A stretch of 64,000 bases of DNA from Chlorobiota bacterium. GTDB taxonomy: Bacteria; Bacteroidota; Ignavibacteria; OLB7. The notes below the pieces were generated by a model. That model saw nothing but the letters and a program-made list of their open reading frames with translations. It was not told the origin of the DNA and ran no database searches. The number at the start of each line of letters is the position of its first letter. Positions within the stretch are counted from its first letter, which is position 1. The position numbers were made by a program, and so were the translations under genes. The stretch spans positions 3,970,501-4,034,500 of the forward strand of contig JADJXR010000001.1 in the NCBI GenBank assembly GCA_016710285.1, written 5' to 3'. Of the stretch, positions 1 to 10,162 are shown piece by piece.

Positions 1-2
1 TG

Positions 3-2571
3 ATTGGATATGTGAAAATCCAACGGAATGGAGTTCGGGTGGACCCCAACCAGGAACTCACCCTTGATTTCAAACTCACCGAAACCTCACTCACCCTGGG
101 CAAAGAGATCACCGTGATTGGGGAACGCCCGCTGATTGATGTTGAGCAAACACAAAGCGTCCGAAGGATTGGGCGGGAGCAGGTGGAGGCTTCGGTGGTG
201 AAGGATATCACCGATGTGGTGACGCAGCAGCCCGGCGTGGTGGTGGCCAACGACGAAATCCATATCCGGGGCGGGCGAAGCTACGAGGCCGGATACCTGA
301 TTGACGGCGTTACGGCCCAGGACCCCCTTGCCGGAACAGGCTTCGGGTTGCAGCTTTCGGCGGCGGCGATTGAGGAGGTGGAGATCATCACCGGAGGGTT
401 CAATGCCGAGTATGGCCAGGCAACCAGCGGAATCGTGAAGGTGCGGACAAAAGAAGGGGGAAGAACCTACAGCGGAAGCGGGAGCTTCCGGCGCGGCTAC
501 CTGCTGCACACGCGCAGCCCCCAAAACGGCGATGTTGGCCAAACCTTCGCCACCGATGTTGCCGAGTTTTCGCTGGGGGGCCCAATCCCGGGAACCGCCG
601 CGCTGACCCAGAACGCTTCCCCCATCACCTTTTTCCTGAATGCCTACGGCGCGTGGACCGATGGCATCGCCCCGGAAGCGGCGCGCCCAACGGATCTGCG
701 TTCATCGCTTTTCCCTTCCCCCCTGTTCACGCTGCGGCCCAACAACACCCTGAACGGCTTGGCGAAATTTGCTTGGAATGCCTCGCCAGAAATCAAGCTG
801 ACCTACTCCTTCAACGGCTCGGGAAGCGTCAGCCAAAACAGCCGGACGTTGCAGACCAATTTGGAGTATGTGGACCCCGAGCCAGGCTACCAATACCGAT
901 TCCAGAACAACCCGAACGGGGCAATCAGCTACAACAACCTTAACCTGATCCACACGTTTGGATTCCAGCACACGGTTTCGGCATCAACGCTCTACGAAGT
1001 GACGCTTAGCCGCTACTTTGCGCGGCTGCTGGCCGACGGAAACGGGCTGGATTACCCCGATTACACCGAGCCGCAGGACATCCCCGGCGTGCCGGCGGAA
1101 TACTACGAAACCGGCGACACCAACCGGCTGGGCATGATCCCCGGCGATGGATTTTACGACACCGGCAACGGCGAAATCTGGCACGACCATTTCATTGACG
1201 ATTGGGGAATCAAGGCGGAGCTGACGCACGTGCCAAGCGAGACGAACACCCTGAAGGCCGGGGCGGAACTTCACCTTCAGGAGATGCAGCTTGCCGACAT
1301 CTACAAACCGTGGCTTGGTCCGTTGGGGCTGAACAACGACATCTACCACGTGAACCCGGCGGTGGGGGCGATGTACGTGCAAGATGCCGTGCAGTTCAAG
1401 GGGCTGGTGTTGAACGTTGGCCTGCGGTACGATTTCTGGTTCCCGGGCGCGCTTGCCGACGACGCAATCGAACAACAACTCCTGCCAACCATCACCAGCC
1501 AAACCGCCGCCGATTATCTGGACCACACGGTTGGGTTGTTTGGCCGCCGGATGAAAAGCCGAATCTCGCCACGGCTTGGGGTTTCCCACCCAATCACCAA
1601 CGCCCAGATGCTTTTTTTCAGCTACGGCCATTTCACCAAGTGGCCGCCCGCAGTTGGTGTATGCCAAGCTGGACCCGCAGCAGGCCAGCAGCAGCTACCA
1701 AACCTACGGCAACCCAGACCTTGAGCCGGAGACCACCATCAGCTACGAGCTTGGGATCAAGAACCAGCTGACGGAGGACGACGCGCTGACGGTGAAGGTG
1801 TTCTACAACGACAAGTTCGACTACATCCAGCGGCGCAGCGTCGCCTACAGCGATCCCCGCTACGCCGGGCGTTCCTTCACCACCTACGCCAACGGCGACT
1901 ACGCGCGGAATCGGGGGCTGGAGTTGGAGTATGAGAAACGGATTGGAAGATGGTTCACCGGGGGGGCGAACCTTACCTACTCGCTCACCACCGGAAAAAG
2001 CCGCAGCGAGAATCCGTTCAACGCGGCGTTGGGGGGAAGCGAGGAGACGCTTCGGGAGGATTACATGCCGTGGGACAAGCCGCTGCAGGGGCGGGCGTTC
2101 GCAATCTTCAACGCCGCGCCTGCCGACGCTCCGTTTGGGATTGCGTGGCTTGGGAACAGCCAGCTGTCGGCCGATCTCAACATCGGATCGGGGAAGCGGT
2201 ACACCCCGGCACTCTTCACCGGCGACACGCTGGCCAACGGGCGTCCGGTGTACAGCAGCGACGGCATCACCTACTACAGCGCGATTGCCCAGCTGAAATG
2301 GTGGATTAACCTGAAGGCGCGGAAGTTCTTCCAGATTGGAACGGCGCGGCTGACGGTATCGGTTGAGGTGGAGAATCTTCTGGACGTTTTGAACAGCGAG
2401 ATCATCAACCCCGCAACCGGGCGCGCTTGGGAGCATGGCGACCCAACTCCGCTTGGGTGGAACGACCCAATCTACCCGGACCTGCAAGCCCCGCTTGACC
2501 CCTACCCCAACAACCCTGCTCGATACTCGAACCGCAGGAATGTGCGCGTTGGAATGGAGGTGAAATTTTAG
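3..2571 (+). pseudogene. TonB-dependent receptor, 5' end outside window, one-base frameshift
   Basis: The frame is open from base 3, so the N-terminus lies upstream. The first residues resemble the end of a carboxypeptidase-regulatory-like domain. A TonB plug domain follows (roughly bases 150-460, motifs IRGGRSYEAGYLIDGV and GGFNAEYGQATSGIVKV), then a long beta-barrel ending in GMEVKF, with the terminal Phe typical of outer-membrane proteins. The barrel reads in frame 3 to about base 1646 and continues in frame 1 from about base 1648. Removing one C from the CCC at 1647-1649 restores FTKWPPQLVYAKLDP, a normal receptor segment. The family imports metal chelates, cofactors or oligosaccharides across the outer membrane with energy from TonB. 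Substrate unknown. The frameshift may be real or a sequencing error; both halves otherwise look intact, which favours an error or a very recent mutation. Confidence 0.88.
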
Positions 2572-2737
2572 CAAGCCGATAGCCCAACAGCGGGGGCGTA
2601 ACCAACTCCATCATGGCGGGGTCCACAGAATACCCGTGGCGGCAATTCAACCCGCCGCCGCGCAACGGTGACGAACCCGCACCTTTTGCGAGACCGCTCC
2701 AAACGGAAGCGGATACGGAAAGGGGAACAAGAGAGAG

Positions 2738-3103
2738 ATGATGGAGATGATGACCATGAACAAGAATCGTTTTGCCGTTCGCATTGCTTGCTTGCTGCTG
2801 GCAGCGGCCGTTGGATATTTCACGAACCAGGCGTTGCTCCCGTTTGCCGACCGGTACATCGGCACCAGCCACCAGCTGACGATGCAGCTTCAACAGGTCC
2901 AAAGTGAGGAGCGATTGGTGGAATTCTGCTACCAGCTCCACTCGCTGGAAGGGGTGACGGGGGTCAGCTACCAGAACTACAGCGCGCTTGAGCGCACAGC
3001 CACCGTGCGGGTGTTCTACAACCCAGCGCACACCACCCCGCGAATGCTGCGGGTGTTCCTGCAACACAGCGAACTCCTGATCGGAAAACCACTAAGCGCG
3101 TAA
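2738..3103 (+). CDS. small membrane-anchored protein with HMA-like C-terminal half
   Basis: 121 residues or slightly fewer. Several ATGs crowd the start (2738, 2741, 2750, 2756) behind a purine-rich AAGAGAGAG stretch, so the exact start is open; the ATG at 2750 or 2756 gives a cleaner signal anchor (RFAVRIACLLLAAAVGYF). The remainder (about residues 50-121) contains GVTGVSYQNYS followed by TATVRVFYNP, a spacing and strand pattern like ferredoxin-fold heavy-metal-associated domains, but without the CxxC metal site. It follows the TonB receptor by 166 bases and ends in a strong terminator, so the two may form one unit. Function unknown; the HMA likeness is by eye only. Confidence 0.65.
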   Translation: MMEMMTMNKNRFAVRIACLLLAAAVGYFTNQALLPFADRYIGTSHQLTMQLQQVQSEERLVEFCYQLHSLEGVTGVSYQNYSALERTATVRVFYNPAHTTPRMLRVFLQHSELLIGKPLSA

Positions 3104-3116
3104 GGCCAGTCCCATG

Positions 3117-3161
3117 AAAAGAGCCGCCCCGGCAAATCGGGGCGGCTCTTTTTGTTTTTTT
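3117..3161 (+). terminator. rho-independent terminator
   Basis: Inverted repeat AAAAGAGCCGCCCC / GGGGCGGCTCTTTT (3117-3130 and 3139-3152) with an 8-base loop, followed by a T-rich run to about 3161. It lies 14 bases after the stop of the preceding small gene. Confidence 0.9.
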
Positions 3162-3162
3162 C

Positions 3163-3800
3163 CGAACCCTCACGCAACAGTCCCCCTCCCACGGAGGGGG
3201 TCCTGATAGGGGCGGGGTCGGGGGCAAGCAGCGACCAGCGAGGGGGTGTGATGATCCGGGAAACTTCTGATCCTGAAATGCGGGGAAGCACACGCCGAAG
3301 GCTAAAGACCTTCGGCTACCCGGCAGAAAAGCACCGCTCGGTTTTCCTCCGAACCATCACGCAACAGTCCCCCTCCCTCGGAGGGGTGCCCGATAGGGCG
3401 GGGTGGGTTCGGGGCAAGCAGCGACCAGCGAGGGGGTGTGATGATCCGGGAAACTTCTGATCCTGAAATGCGGGGAAGCACACGCCGAAGGCTAAAGACC
3501 TTTTATCAATCCCGACGGAGGTCGGGACGGCTACCCGGCGGGGGAAGCACCGCTCGGTTTTCCTCCGGACCCTCACGCAACAGTCCCCCTCCCTCGGAGG
3601 GGTGCCCGATAGGGCGGGGTGGGTTCGGGGCAAGCAGCGACCGGCGAGGGGGTGTGATGACCCGGGAAACTTCTGATCCTGAAATGCGGGGAAGCACACG
3701 CCGAAGGCTAAAGACCTTTTATCAATCCCGACGGAGCAGGCGCCGAAGGCTAAAGACCTTCGGCTACCCGGCGGAGGGAACACCGCTTGATCCCCAACCC
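3163..3800. repeat. modular direct-repeat array, three imperfect units
   Basis: Three units start at about 3163, 3346 and 3562 (about 183, 216 and 239 bases). Each begins TCCGAACC-like, then CTCGGAGGGGTGCCCGATAG, a G-rich block, GCAAGCAGCGACC, an AACTTCTGATCCTGAAATGC module, and a hairpin with arms GCCGAAGG and CCTTCGGC around CTAAAGA. In units 2 and 3 the right arm of that hairpin is replaced by another module (TTTTATCAATCCCGACGGAG), in unit 2 followed by GTCGGGAC, which forms a new hairpin. Units 2 and 3 contain GGGCGGGGTGGGTTCGGGG (3396-3414 and 3612-3630), a canonical four-run G-quadruplex motif. The array continues into C- and G-homopolymers up to the end of hsdR at 3880. Short frames here are repeat translations, not genes. 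Related arrays lie at 10163-10884 and 42911-43304. Confidence 0.9.
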
Positions 3801-3879
3801 CCCCCCCCACCCCCAAAAGGGGGAGCGGCGCAGGGAGCCAGCGCGCAAAACAAGGCGCAAGGCAAGGGCCTATGCTTGG

Positions 3880-6800
3880 TCACATTGCTGCATATATTCC
3901 TGCGCCCCGCTCTGGGTAGCGTTCGTAGATATGCTCGAACACCGCAGTGCATTTTGTGTTGTACAGCTCCGGCGTGTAGGCTGGCGGCAGCCCGTCATCC
4001 AGCATCTTTTGGATGGTGTTGGCCATCTCTGCCCGCGCTTGCTGCTTCTGCCGCCAATTCAGCACCAGCAGGTCCTTCAGCCGCGCAAGCAGCTCGCGGG
4101 CCACTTGCTTCACTGCGGTTCGCTCCTTCGCGGTTAGCGCGGGGGCCGGGCGGGTTAGGATGTCAAACATCGCCAACTCCTCCTCGGTCATCGCTTCGCG
4201 CACGTGGCGTTCTTGCTCGGTGTTTAGGCTGTTGCTGAACTTCAGCAACTCCTCGAACAATCCCTCAATGCTGCGGCTGCCGTTGTTGTAGCTTTCAATC
4301 AGTTCCTTGAACTTCTCGGTAAAGTCAGTGCGGGTGGGGTTTACCTCCATCATCCGCTCTAGCTTCGCACGAATGGCCGCCTTCAGCCTTTCAAGATCAA
4401 TGTTCTTCTGCTTGGACTCCCCAAATCGCTTCGCCAACGCCTCGAAATTGATGTTCGAAATATTCAGCGGGGCCGGCCCCTGTTCGCGGATTTCATGGCC
4501 GATGATGGAGTTATCAAGCACAATGTTCAGCCGCTCCATCACTGCCGAAATATCGGGCGGGTTTGGGTTCAGATGGGCGCGGATGGCATCGGCCAACGTG
4601 CGCAACAACGCCACATGGCCCGCAAACTCCACCACAATCGGGTCCGGCTTCACCGCATCGTAGAGCTTGCGGACGTTCTGCTCGTGCGCAAAAAAATCGC
4701 TCCGGACGTCGTCCGGGGCAATCAGCGCGTTCACCCCATCGCCAACGCTCGATAACCGCTCAGGGCTTCCGTTCCCCAACGCCACAATCTCATCAAGCTG
4801 CACGCCATGGTGCGCGCAGAACCTGGCGGCCCCAGCAATCGCCGCACGAAGCTCCATCACCAGCTCCTGCTTGTCGCGGGCGGGTGGCTCGCTTCCGGTC
4901 CCACCGCCGGGGCCGTAAATGGCCATTGCCTGTTCCAACGAAGCAAACACGTTGGCGTAGTCAACAATGGTTCCGCTGTGCTTGTCCGGGAACACCCGGT
5001 TGGCGCGCGCCATTGTTTGGATTAGCGTGTGGTTCCGCATCGGCTTGTCCAGGTACAGGGTCGAGCAGCTGGGAACATCAAACCCGGTTAGCCACATGGC
5101 GCAAACGAACACAAGCCGCAAGGGGTCGGCGGTGTCCTTGAACCGTTCATCCAAGCCCGGCTGCGATTCGTTCATCCGCCTGCGGTGCGGTTCAATATCC
5201 AGCCCCAACGCCTGCATCTGCGCGATTTCATTCTGCCCGGGCGAAACCACCACCGCCATGTCGGTTGTGGCCAGCAGGTCCAGCCGCTGCTTCAATTCTT
5301 TCACCCGCTCATCCTGTTCCGGTGGCTGCCGGGTTCCGGCGTTCTGCGGCTGGTAGATTAGCCGCCCCAACTCCCTTTCCGTTCGCTCCTTCTCCTGGTT
5401 CCAGCATTCCCTCACTTTGTTGAACATCCGGAGCGTGGTGGCTTTGTCAATGGAGATCACCATTGCCTTGCCGATGAAGCCGCGCCCCAAAAAGTGCCGG
5501 ACGATGTCGCTGGCAATCGCCTGCAGGCGGTCGTCGCGGGTGATAAGGTGATACTGCTTCCCCAGCACCCGCTCCAGCTTCGCCTCCTGCTCGGCATCCA
5601 GCCCGGCTTCCTCAATCACGCGGTACACATCCTCGTTCAGGTTGGGATTGGTAAGCTGAAGCTCCGGCGTGCGGTTCTGGTAGTACAGCGGAACCGTCGC
5701 GCCGTCCTGGACCGATTGCTGGAAATCGTAGATGGAAACGTAGTCGCCGAACACCTCGCGCGTTTGCTCCTCGCCAGCAATCAACGGGGTTCCGGTGAAG
5801 GCAAAGAACATTGCCCTGGGGAGCGCGGCGCGCATGTTCAGCGCAAGCGTGGCGTACTGGCTGCGGTGGGCTTCGTCGGTAAGCACCATCACGTCGGCGC
5901 GGTCGCACAGCAGCTCGGGCGTTTGGAACTTCTGGACCAACGTGAAAATGTACCGGTGGTTCCCCCGCAGAAGCTCCCGCAAATGCGCCCCGCTTGCGGC
6001 GTGGCACTGCTCCCCCTCGCTTTGGCTTACCGCCCCAACCGCTTTGAAGGTTGTGGCAATCTGCTCGTCCAGCTCCTTGCGGTCCGTGACGATCACAAAG
6101 GTCCAATTGCCGGCCTGCTTCCGAAGCACTTTCTGGGCAAAGAAGACCATCGAAAAACTTTTGCCGCTCCCCGGCGTTTGCCAAAACACCCCCCCGCGCT
6201 CGTGGCCAAGCTGGCGCGCCGCCAGCATCGAGGCAATGGCGTTGTTCACCCCAAGGTATTGGTGGTTCTGGGCGATGATCTTTGCCAGCCCCGCCTTGTG
6301 CTGGCTGAACAGGGTGAAGTTCTCCACCAAATCAAGCAGCCGCTTGGGCGCGCAAACGCCGCGCAGCAACACCTCCAGCGACACACGCCGCGGTTCGTCC
6401 TCCCGCTCGGCCCGTTTCCACTCCCGCCAATGTTCCCACTTGGCCGTAAGCGAGCCGATGCGGCTGTCGGTTCCGTTGCTGGCAATCAGGAAGGCGTTGT
6501 ACCAAAACAGCGCGGGGATCTGCGCCTTGTAGTGGGTAAGGTTGTCGTCGAAGGCGGTGCGGGCCGGAACGCCGACGTTCTTCAGTTCGGCCACCACAAA
6601 CGGAAGGCCGTTGACAAAGCCAACAAGGTCGGGGCGGCAGGGATAAAGGCTTCCAACAATCGTCAGCTGGCTTACCAGCAGGAAGTCGTTCTGGGCCGGG
6701 TCCTCCCAATCCACCACGCGAAGCCGCTCGTTCCGCTGGCCCCCTTCTTCGTGGTTCGGGACCGAGACCTCCACCCCGTGCTTCAGCATCTCGTAGATTT

Positions 6801-7077
6801 CGCGGTTGGCGGCCTCAAGGCTCATTGCCGAGCGGTCGCGGGTTAGCTGCTCGATGGCGGCGGCAATTCCTTCTGGGGGAATGGTTGGGTTGAACCGCTC
6901 CAGCGCGGCGCGAAGCCGCCCGGCCAGCACCACCTCCCCTTTTGTTTCGCGCCCCAACGTGCCGCCCGGGCCCAGCGTTTCCTGCCGTGCCGAAATGGTG
7001 CGCCACCCCAGCGCGCCAAACATTGCAATCGCCGGCTGCTCAACCAGTTGGTCCTCGGTGTAGGGGCGTGATCTCAT
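3880..7077 (-). CDS. hsdR: type I restriction enzyme, R (motor/nuclease) subunit
   Basis: 1065 residues, normal for HsdR. The N-terminal nuclease domain (about 1-210) has PDLVGFVNGLPFVVAELKN, the PD-(D/E)xK-type D...ExK core. The SF2 helicase motor follows: Walker A TPGSGKS (Lys306), DEAH box TDEAH (Asp401), FAFTGTP, and motif VI QTMARANR. A helical C-terminal domain after about residue 830 would bind the methylase core. The subunit cuts unmodified DNA far from the recognition site after ATP-driven translocation. It is last in the minus-strand order hsdM-hsdS-hsdR, 137 bases after hsdS with nothing recognisable between. Its 3' end abuts the 3163-3800 repeat array. Start ATG at 7077. Reading frame intact. 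Confidence 0.97.
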   Translation of the reverse strand: MRSRPYTEDQLVEQPAIAMFGALGWRTISARQETLGPGGTLGRETKGEVVLAGRLRAALERFNPTIPPEGIAAAIEQLTRDRSAMSLEAANREIYEMLKHGVEVSVPNHEEGGQRNERLRVVDWEDPAQNDFLLVSQLTIVGSLYPCRPDLVGFVNGLPFVVAELKNVGVPARTAFDDNLTHYKAQIPALFWYNAFLIASNGTDSRIGSLTAKWEHWREWKRAEREDEPRRVSLEVLLRGVCAPKRLLDLVENFTLFSQHKAGLAKIIAQNHQYLGVNNAIASMLAARQLGHERGGVFWQTPGSGKSFSMVFFAQKVLRKQAGNWTFVIVTDRKELDEQIATTFKAVGAVSQSEGEQCHAASGAHLRELLRGNHRYIFTLVQKFQTPELLCDRADVMVLTDEAHRSQYATLALNMRAALPRAMFFAFTGTPLIAGEEQTREVFGDYVSIYDFQQSVQDGATVPLYYQNRTPELQLTNPNLNEDVYRVIEEAGLDAEQEAKLERVLGKQYHLITRDDRLQAIASDIVRHFLGRGFIGKAMVISIDKATTLRMFNKVRECWNQEKERTERELGRLIYQPQNAGTRQPPEQDERVKELKQRLDLLATTDMAVVVSPGQNEIAQMQALGLDIEPHRRRMNESQPGLDERFKDTADPLRLVFVCAMWLTGFDVPSCSTLYLDKPMRNHTLIQTMARANRVFPDKHSGTIVDYANVFASLEQAMAIYGPGGGTGSEPPARDKQELVMELRAAIAGAARFCAHHGVQLDEIVALGNGSPERLSSVGDGVNALIAPDDVRSDFFAHEQNVRKLYDAVKPDPIVVEFAGHVALLRTLADAIRAHLNPNPPDISAVMERLNIVLDNSIIGHEIREQGPAPLNISNINFEALAKRFGESKQKNIDLERLKAAIRAKLERMMEVNPTRTDFTEKFKELIESYNNGSRSIEGLFEELLKFSNSLNTEQERHVREAMTEEELAMFDILTRPAPALTAKERTAVKQVARELLARLKDLLVLNWRQKQQARAEMANTIQKMLDDGLPPAYTPELYNTKCTAVFEHIYERYPERGAGIYAAM

Positions 7078-7214
7078 ATGGCGTTGCTTGGTTGGATGTT
7101 GGTAGCAAAGACGTTGCCCAGCAGCGTGCTGAACAATTGCGGCATTGGGCCAAGCCGTTGCAAGCGGCTGTTCTGGGTTGTTTGGGAAGGCAATGGAATA
7201 CTCTTCGCCATTGG

Positions 7215-8450
7215 CTACTCCTCCCCCTCCCCCACCTCTATTTGCCCCGACAACAACCGCGGCAACAATACGTTCCGCGTGCGACGAAGGGTTTGGATAT
7301 GTTTTGTCAGATTAATGATTTGCAAGTGCACTGGCTCTACAAGAGCTTCAAAAGATTTGCGCATTTGTTTAGGCGGTAGCGCAAGAAAAACTTGATCCAA
7401 TGCAGAACGCTTAATGTGGTGCATAGTGGCACCAATGCTTAATGCGCGAAACTGAGGCATGGATTCTTTCAAGGCATGGAAGCAATATGAGAGAGAAATA
7501 GCATCAAACGGCACAACATTAAACAAGTGCTGGTTAAGCAATCCTTGCCCGCCCGCCCATAAATAGGTATCAAGATCAGCCGACCATGAAAAAAGTACAC
7601 AGCCATCGCTAATTCGATACTTCTCTGGGATTCCCTCTCCAGAATTACGTGGCGTATCAGCAGTTATCCCCGCCTTTAACTCTTTGATCTTGATAATAGG
7701 TAATCCATCAGCACTCCAATCACGAGGCTTGAAAGCATACCCATTGATATAATGGGCAATTGCAGAAAAAGCCCTTACCTCCCACCCCTCCGGAATCTCC
7801 CCCAGTGGGGAGTTGACGCGGGGGTGGCCCTCGTGGCCTGGGAAGCGAAAATGCACGAACCACTCCCGATAAAGCCCACGCGCCATGTTCTCCAAGATGC
7901 TGATCCGCCGCTGGCAGTTCTCAATCAAGTCGTCGTAGGCTGAAAGGATTCCGGCAATCCGCTTTTGTGTGGGGAGAGGGGGCCATAGAACAGGAATCGG
8001 GTGTATATGGTTGCGGTTAAGCGACGGATTTGATGCTCCCACATCAAGGCGTTTAAAGTCCATCGTTTGAAGGAAGTAATACGCAAATTTTGGATCATTC
8101 CCATGGAAATCCTTGACATAAAGAGTTGTGCTGTGTGGCCAATAATCCCCATCTGAGAAGAAAACTGTACCAAGCGATCCTTTACGGCCAATAATGACAC
8201 CTGGACCACGAACCTTAAAATTTGTGTGTGAAGATTTTGCTCCAGATGATGAAATAACAGGAAATGGGCCATCTGATTGCTCATTTTTTGTGATATCAAA
8301 ACCGCGCTGAAAAGTCAACACATTACCAAGCAATATTGTTTGCCAAGCCATTGTTATTCCATTCTCTCCTCCCCCCTTCCCATTTTTAGCACTATCAGCA
8401 GTTGGGGTATTGCGTTTTTTTGTCATGGTGGAAGTGTGTGGTTGGTTCAT
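7215..8450 (-). CDS. hsdS: type I restriction enzyme, S (specificity) subunit
   Basis: 411 residues with two target-recognition domains (about 35-185 and 225-400), each followed by a conserved helical spacer; the central one includes [20 protein letters not shown] and the terminal one ends [17 protein letters not shown]. HsdS picks the bipartite DNA target for both methylation and cleavage. The ATG at 8450 overlaps the hsdM stop (ATGA, 8447-8450), so the two are translationally coupled. The first 33 residues look like a linker; an internal Met (residue 34, [10 protein letters not shown]) could be an alternative start. The central part of the gene is visibly richer in A+T than hsdM, hsdR and the rest of the window, as expected of recombining or transferred specificity genes. 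Target sequence cannot be predicted by eye. Confidence 0.95.
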   Translation of the reverse strand: MNQPHTSTMTKKRNTPTADSAKNGKGGGENGITMAWQTILLGNVLTFQRGFDITKNEQSDGPFPVISSSGAKSSHTNFKVRGPGVIIGRKGSLGTVFFSDGDYWPHSTTLYVKDFHGNDPKFAYYFLQTMDFKRLDVGASNPSLNRNHIHPIPVLWPPLPTQKRIAGILSAYDDLIENCQRRISILENMARGLYREWFVHFRFPGHEGHPRVNSPLGEIPEGWEVRAFSAIAHYINGYAFKPRDWSADGLPIIKIKELKAGITADTPRNSGEGIPEKYRISDGCVLFSWSADLDTYLWAGGQGLLNQHLFNVVPFDAISLSYCFHALKESMPQFRALSIGATMHHIKRSALDQVFLALPPKQMRKSFEALVEPVHLQIINLTKHIQTLRRTRNVLLPRLLSGQIEVGEGEE

Positions 8451-10072
8451 GCTTTGGGTTGCAGGAGCATTGCGACGTTGGCGGCAATGGTTTCTTCCAA
8501 CGTTCGGGCTTGTGCGTTCAGGGTTTCCAGTTCTTCGTTCAGGGTTTCCAGTTGTTCGGTAAAGTCTTCATCGGTTAGTTCTTCGCCTGGGGCAACGCCC
8601 ACGTAGCGGCCGGGGTTCAGGGACCAGCCTTGGGCTTCTATCTGGGCAATGGTTGCGGCTTTGCAAAGGCCGGGAACGTCGGCATAGGCTGGGCGTTTGC
8701 CGAACACCTCCTTCAGCTTGGCTTCGGCTTCGGCCCCGCCAAGCGTCAGGTCCAGGGCTTCGCCACGGTACAGCCGGACGATGTTGGCAATAAACCCGAT
8801 TTGCCCCGGGGTCCAATCGCGGTGAGCGCGGTCCACTTGGCGGTAGATATGGCGGGCATCAATGAACAGGACGGTATCGGCTCGCAAGGTTTGGGCTTTC
8901 CTTTTATCAAGGAACCAAAGGGTGCAGGGAAGGGTGACGGTGTAGAACATATTGGGGCCAACGGCAACCATCACATCCACCCCGCACGATTGGACCAACT
9001 GCTGGCGAAGGTCTTGCTCGGAGGCGCGGGCATCGGATGCGGAGTTTGCCATCACGAATCCGGCGCGCCCGTTGGGGTTCAGCGCGGAGTAGAAGAGTTG
9101 GATCCAGAGGTAGTTGGCGTTATCGGTGCGGGGCAACCCGAAGGGGTATCGCCGGCCCGCGCCAACCACATCCTTCAGCCGCTCCTTGTCCACGGCGTTG
9201 ACGTTGAAGGGTGGGTTGGCCAGGATGAAATCGAACTGGTTGGTGGCGATGTGGGGGTCGTCGTAGTAGCTGTTGATGTTGCCGCCGTGGCGGATGTCCC
9301 CTTCCAGGCCATGGATGGCAAGGTTCATGCGGCAAAGGCGCCCGGTTTCGTCGGTTTTTTCAACGCCGAAAATGGCAAGTTCGCGGCCTGGGTTTTTCTG
9401 GTGTTCGGCAACGAAGCGTGCGGATTGGACGAACATCCCACCGGCACCGCAAGCGGGATCAAGGATTTTTCCGTGGAACGGCTCGATCACCTCGGTCAGC
9501 AACCGGACGATGGTGCTTGGGGTGTAGAACTCGCCCCCTTTTTGCCCTTCGGTGCGTGCGAATTCGCCCAGGAAATATTCGTAGATGCGCCCGAAGGCAT
9601 CGTAATCAACGGTGGCGGGGATTTCGGAGATTTTTTTCAGGAGTTCTTTCAGCAACCTGCTGGTGAAGAGGTTGTAGGTTTTTGGGAGGACCCCGGCAAG
9701 TTGTGGGTTGTGTTGTTCAATCTGGCGCATGGCGGCGTTGACCGCTGTGCCAATGTCGGCTCCTTCGGGAAGTTCCAGCAAGTGCTGGTAGCGTGCCTGT
9801 GGGCTTAGATAGAGTATGCCAGCGGAATGGTAGGCTTGGGGGTTTTGCGATTGGTCGCCGCGCCGTGGGCTTTTGGGGGCGGCTTGCAGTTCTTGGTGTT
9901 TTGGCGCAAAGCGTGCTTCGGCAAAGCGGAGGAAGATTAGGCCAAGGATGGGGCCGGAGTATTCTTGGGATTTCAGTCCGGAGTTCGCGCGGAACTGGTC
10001 GGCAGCGTCCCACAAGCGTTTTTCCAGGGTGGCAGTGTTGGTGTCTTTTTCGGAAGAGGCAATCCAGTGCAT
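8447..10072 (-). CDS. hsdM: type I restriction enzyme, M (methyltransferase) subunit
   Basis: 541 residues from the ATG at 10072 ([20 protein letters not shown]). The open frame extends further 5' into the repeat array, but the family N-terminus begins here. It contains the helical HsdM N-terminal domain (about 10-150), S-adenosylmethionine motif [15 protein letters not shown] (Asp205) and catalytic motif IV NPPF (Asn286), which marks an adenine-N6 methyltransferase. The C-terminus has a coiled-coil-like segment rich in EELETLN for contact with HsdS. Together with HsdS it methylates the host target; with HsdR it forms the restriction complex. First gene of the minus-strand operon; no strong Shine-Dalgarno sequence is visible upstream. 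Confidence 0.96.
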   Translation of the reverse strand: MHWIASSEKDTNTATLEKRLWDAADQFRANSGLKSQEYSGPILGLIFLRFAEARFAPKHQELQAAPKSPRRGDQSQNPQAYHSAGILYLSPQARYQHLLELPEGADIGTAVNAAMRQIEQHNPQLAGVLPKTYNLFTSRLLKELLKKISEIPATVDYDAFGRIYEYFLGEFARTEGQKGGEFYTPSTIVRLLTEVIEPFHGKILDPACGAGGMFVQSARFVAEHQKNPGRELAIFGVEKTDETGRLCRMNLAIHGLEGDIRHGGNINSYYDDPHIATNQFDFILANPPFNVNAVDKERLKDVVGAGRRYPFGLPRTDNANYLWIQLFYSALNPNGRAGFVMANSASDARASEQDLRQQLVQSCGVDVMVAVGPNMFYTVTLPCTLWFLDKRKAQTLRADTVLFIDARHIYRQVDRAHRDWTPGQIGFIANIVRLYRGEALDLTLGGAEAEAKLKEVFGKRPAYADVPGLCKAATIAQIEAQGWSLNPGRYVGVAPGEELTDEDFTEQLETLNEELETLNAQARTLEETIAANVAMLLQPKA

Positions 10073-10162
10073 AGAAGAATCGGGAGTAGCGTTAGGAGGT
10101 TGTGGCGGGTTATGATCTGGGCTTCCGTCACAGTTGGCGTAAATATAGCGAGGTGAGTGGTT

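Noticed and set aside
3438..4238. Open frames within the repeat arrays (also 10328-11011)
   Set aside because: They translate repeat modules and run into neighbouring genes; no start signal or domain.
5494..6846. 450-codon open frame on the plus strand
   Set aside because: Entirely antisense to hsdR, which has all motifs; long antisense frames are expected in GC-rich genes.
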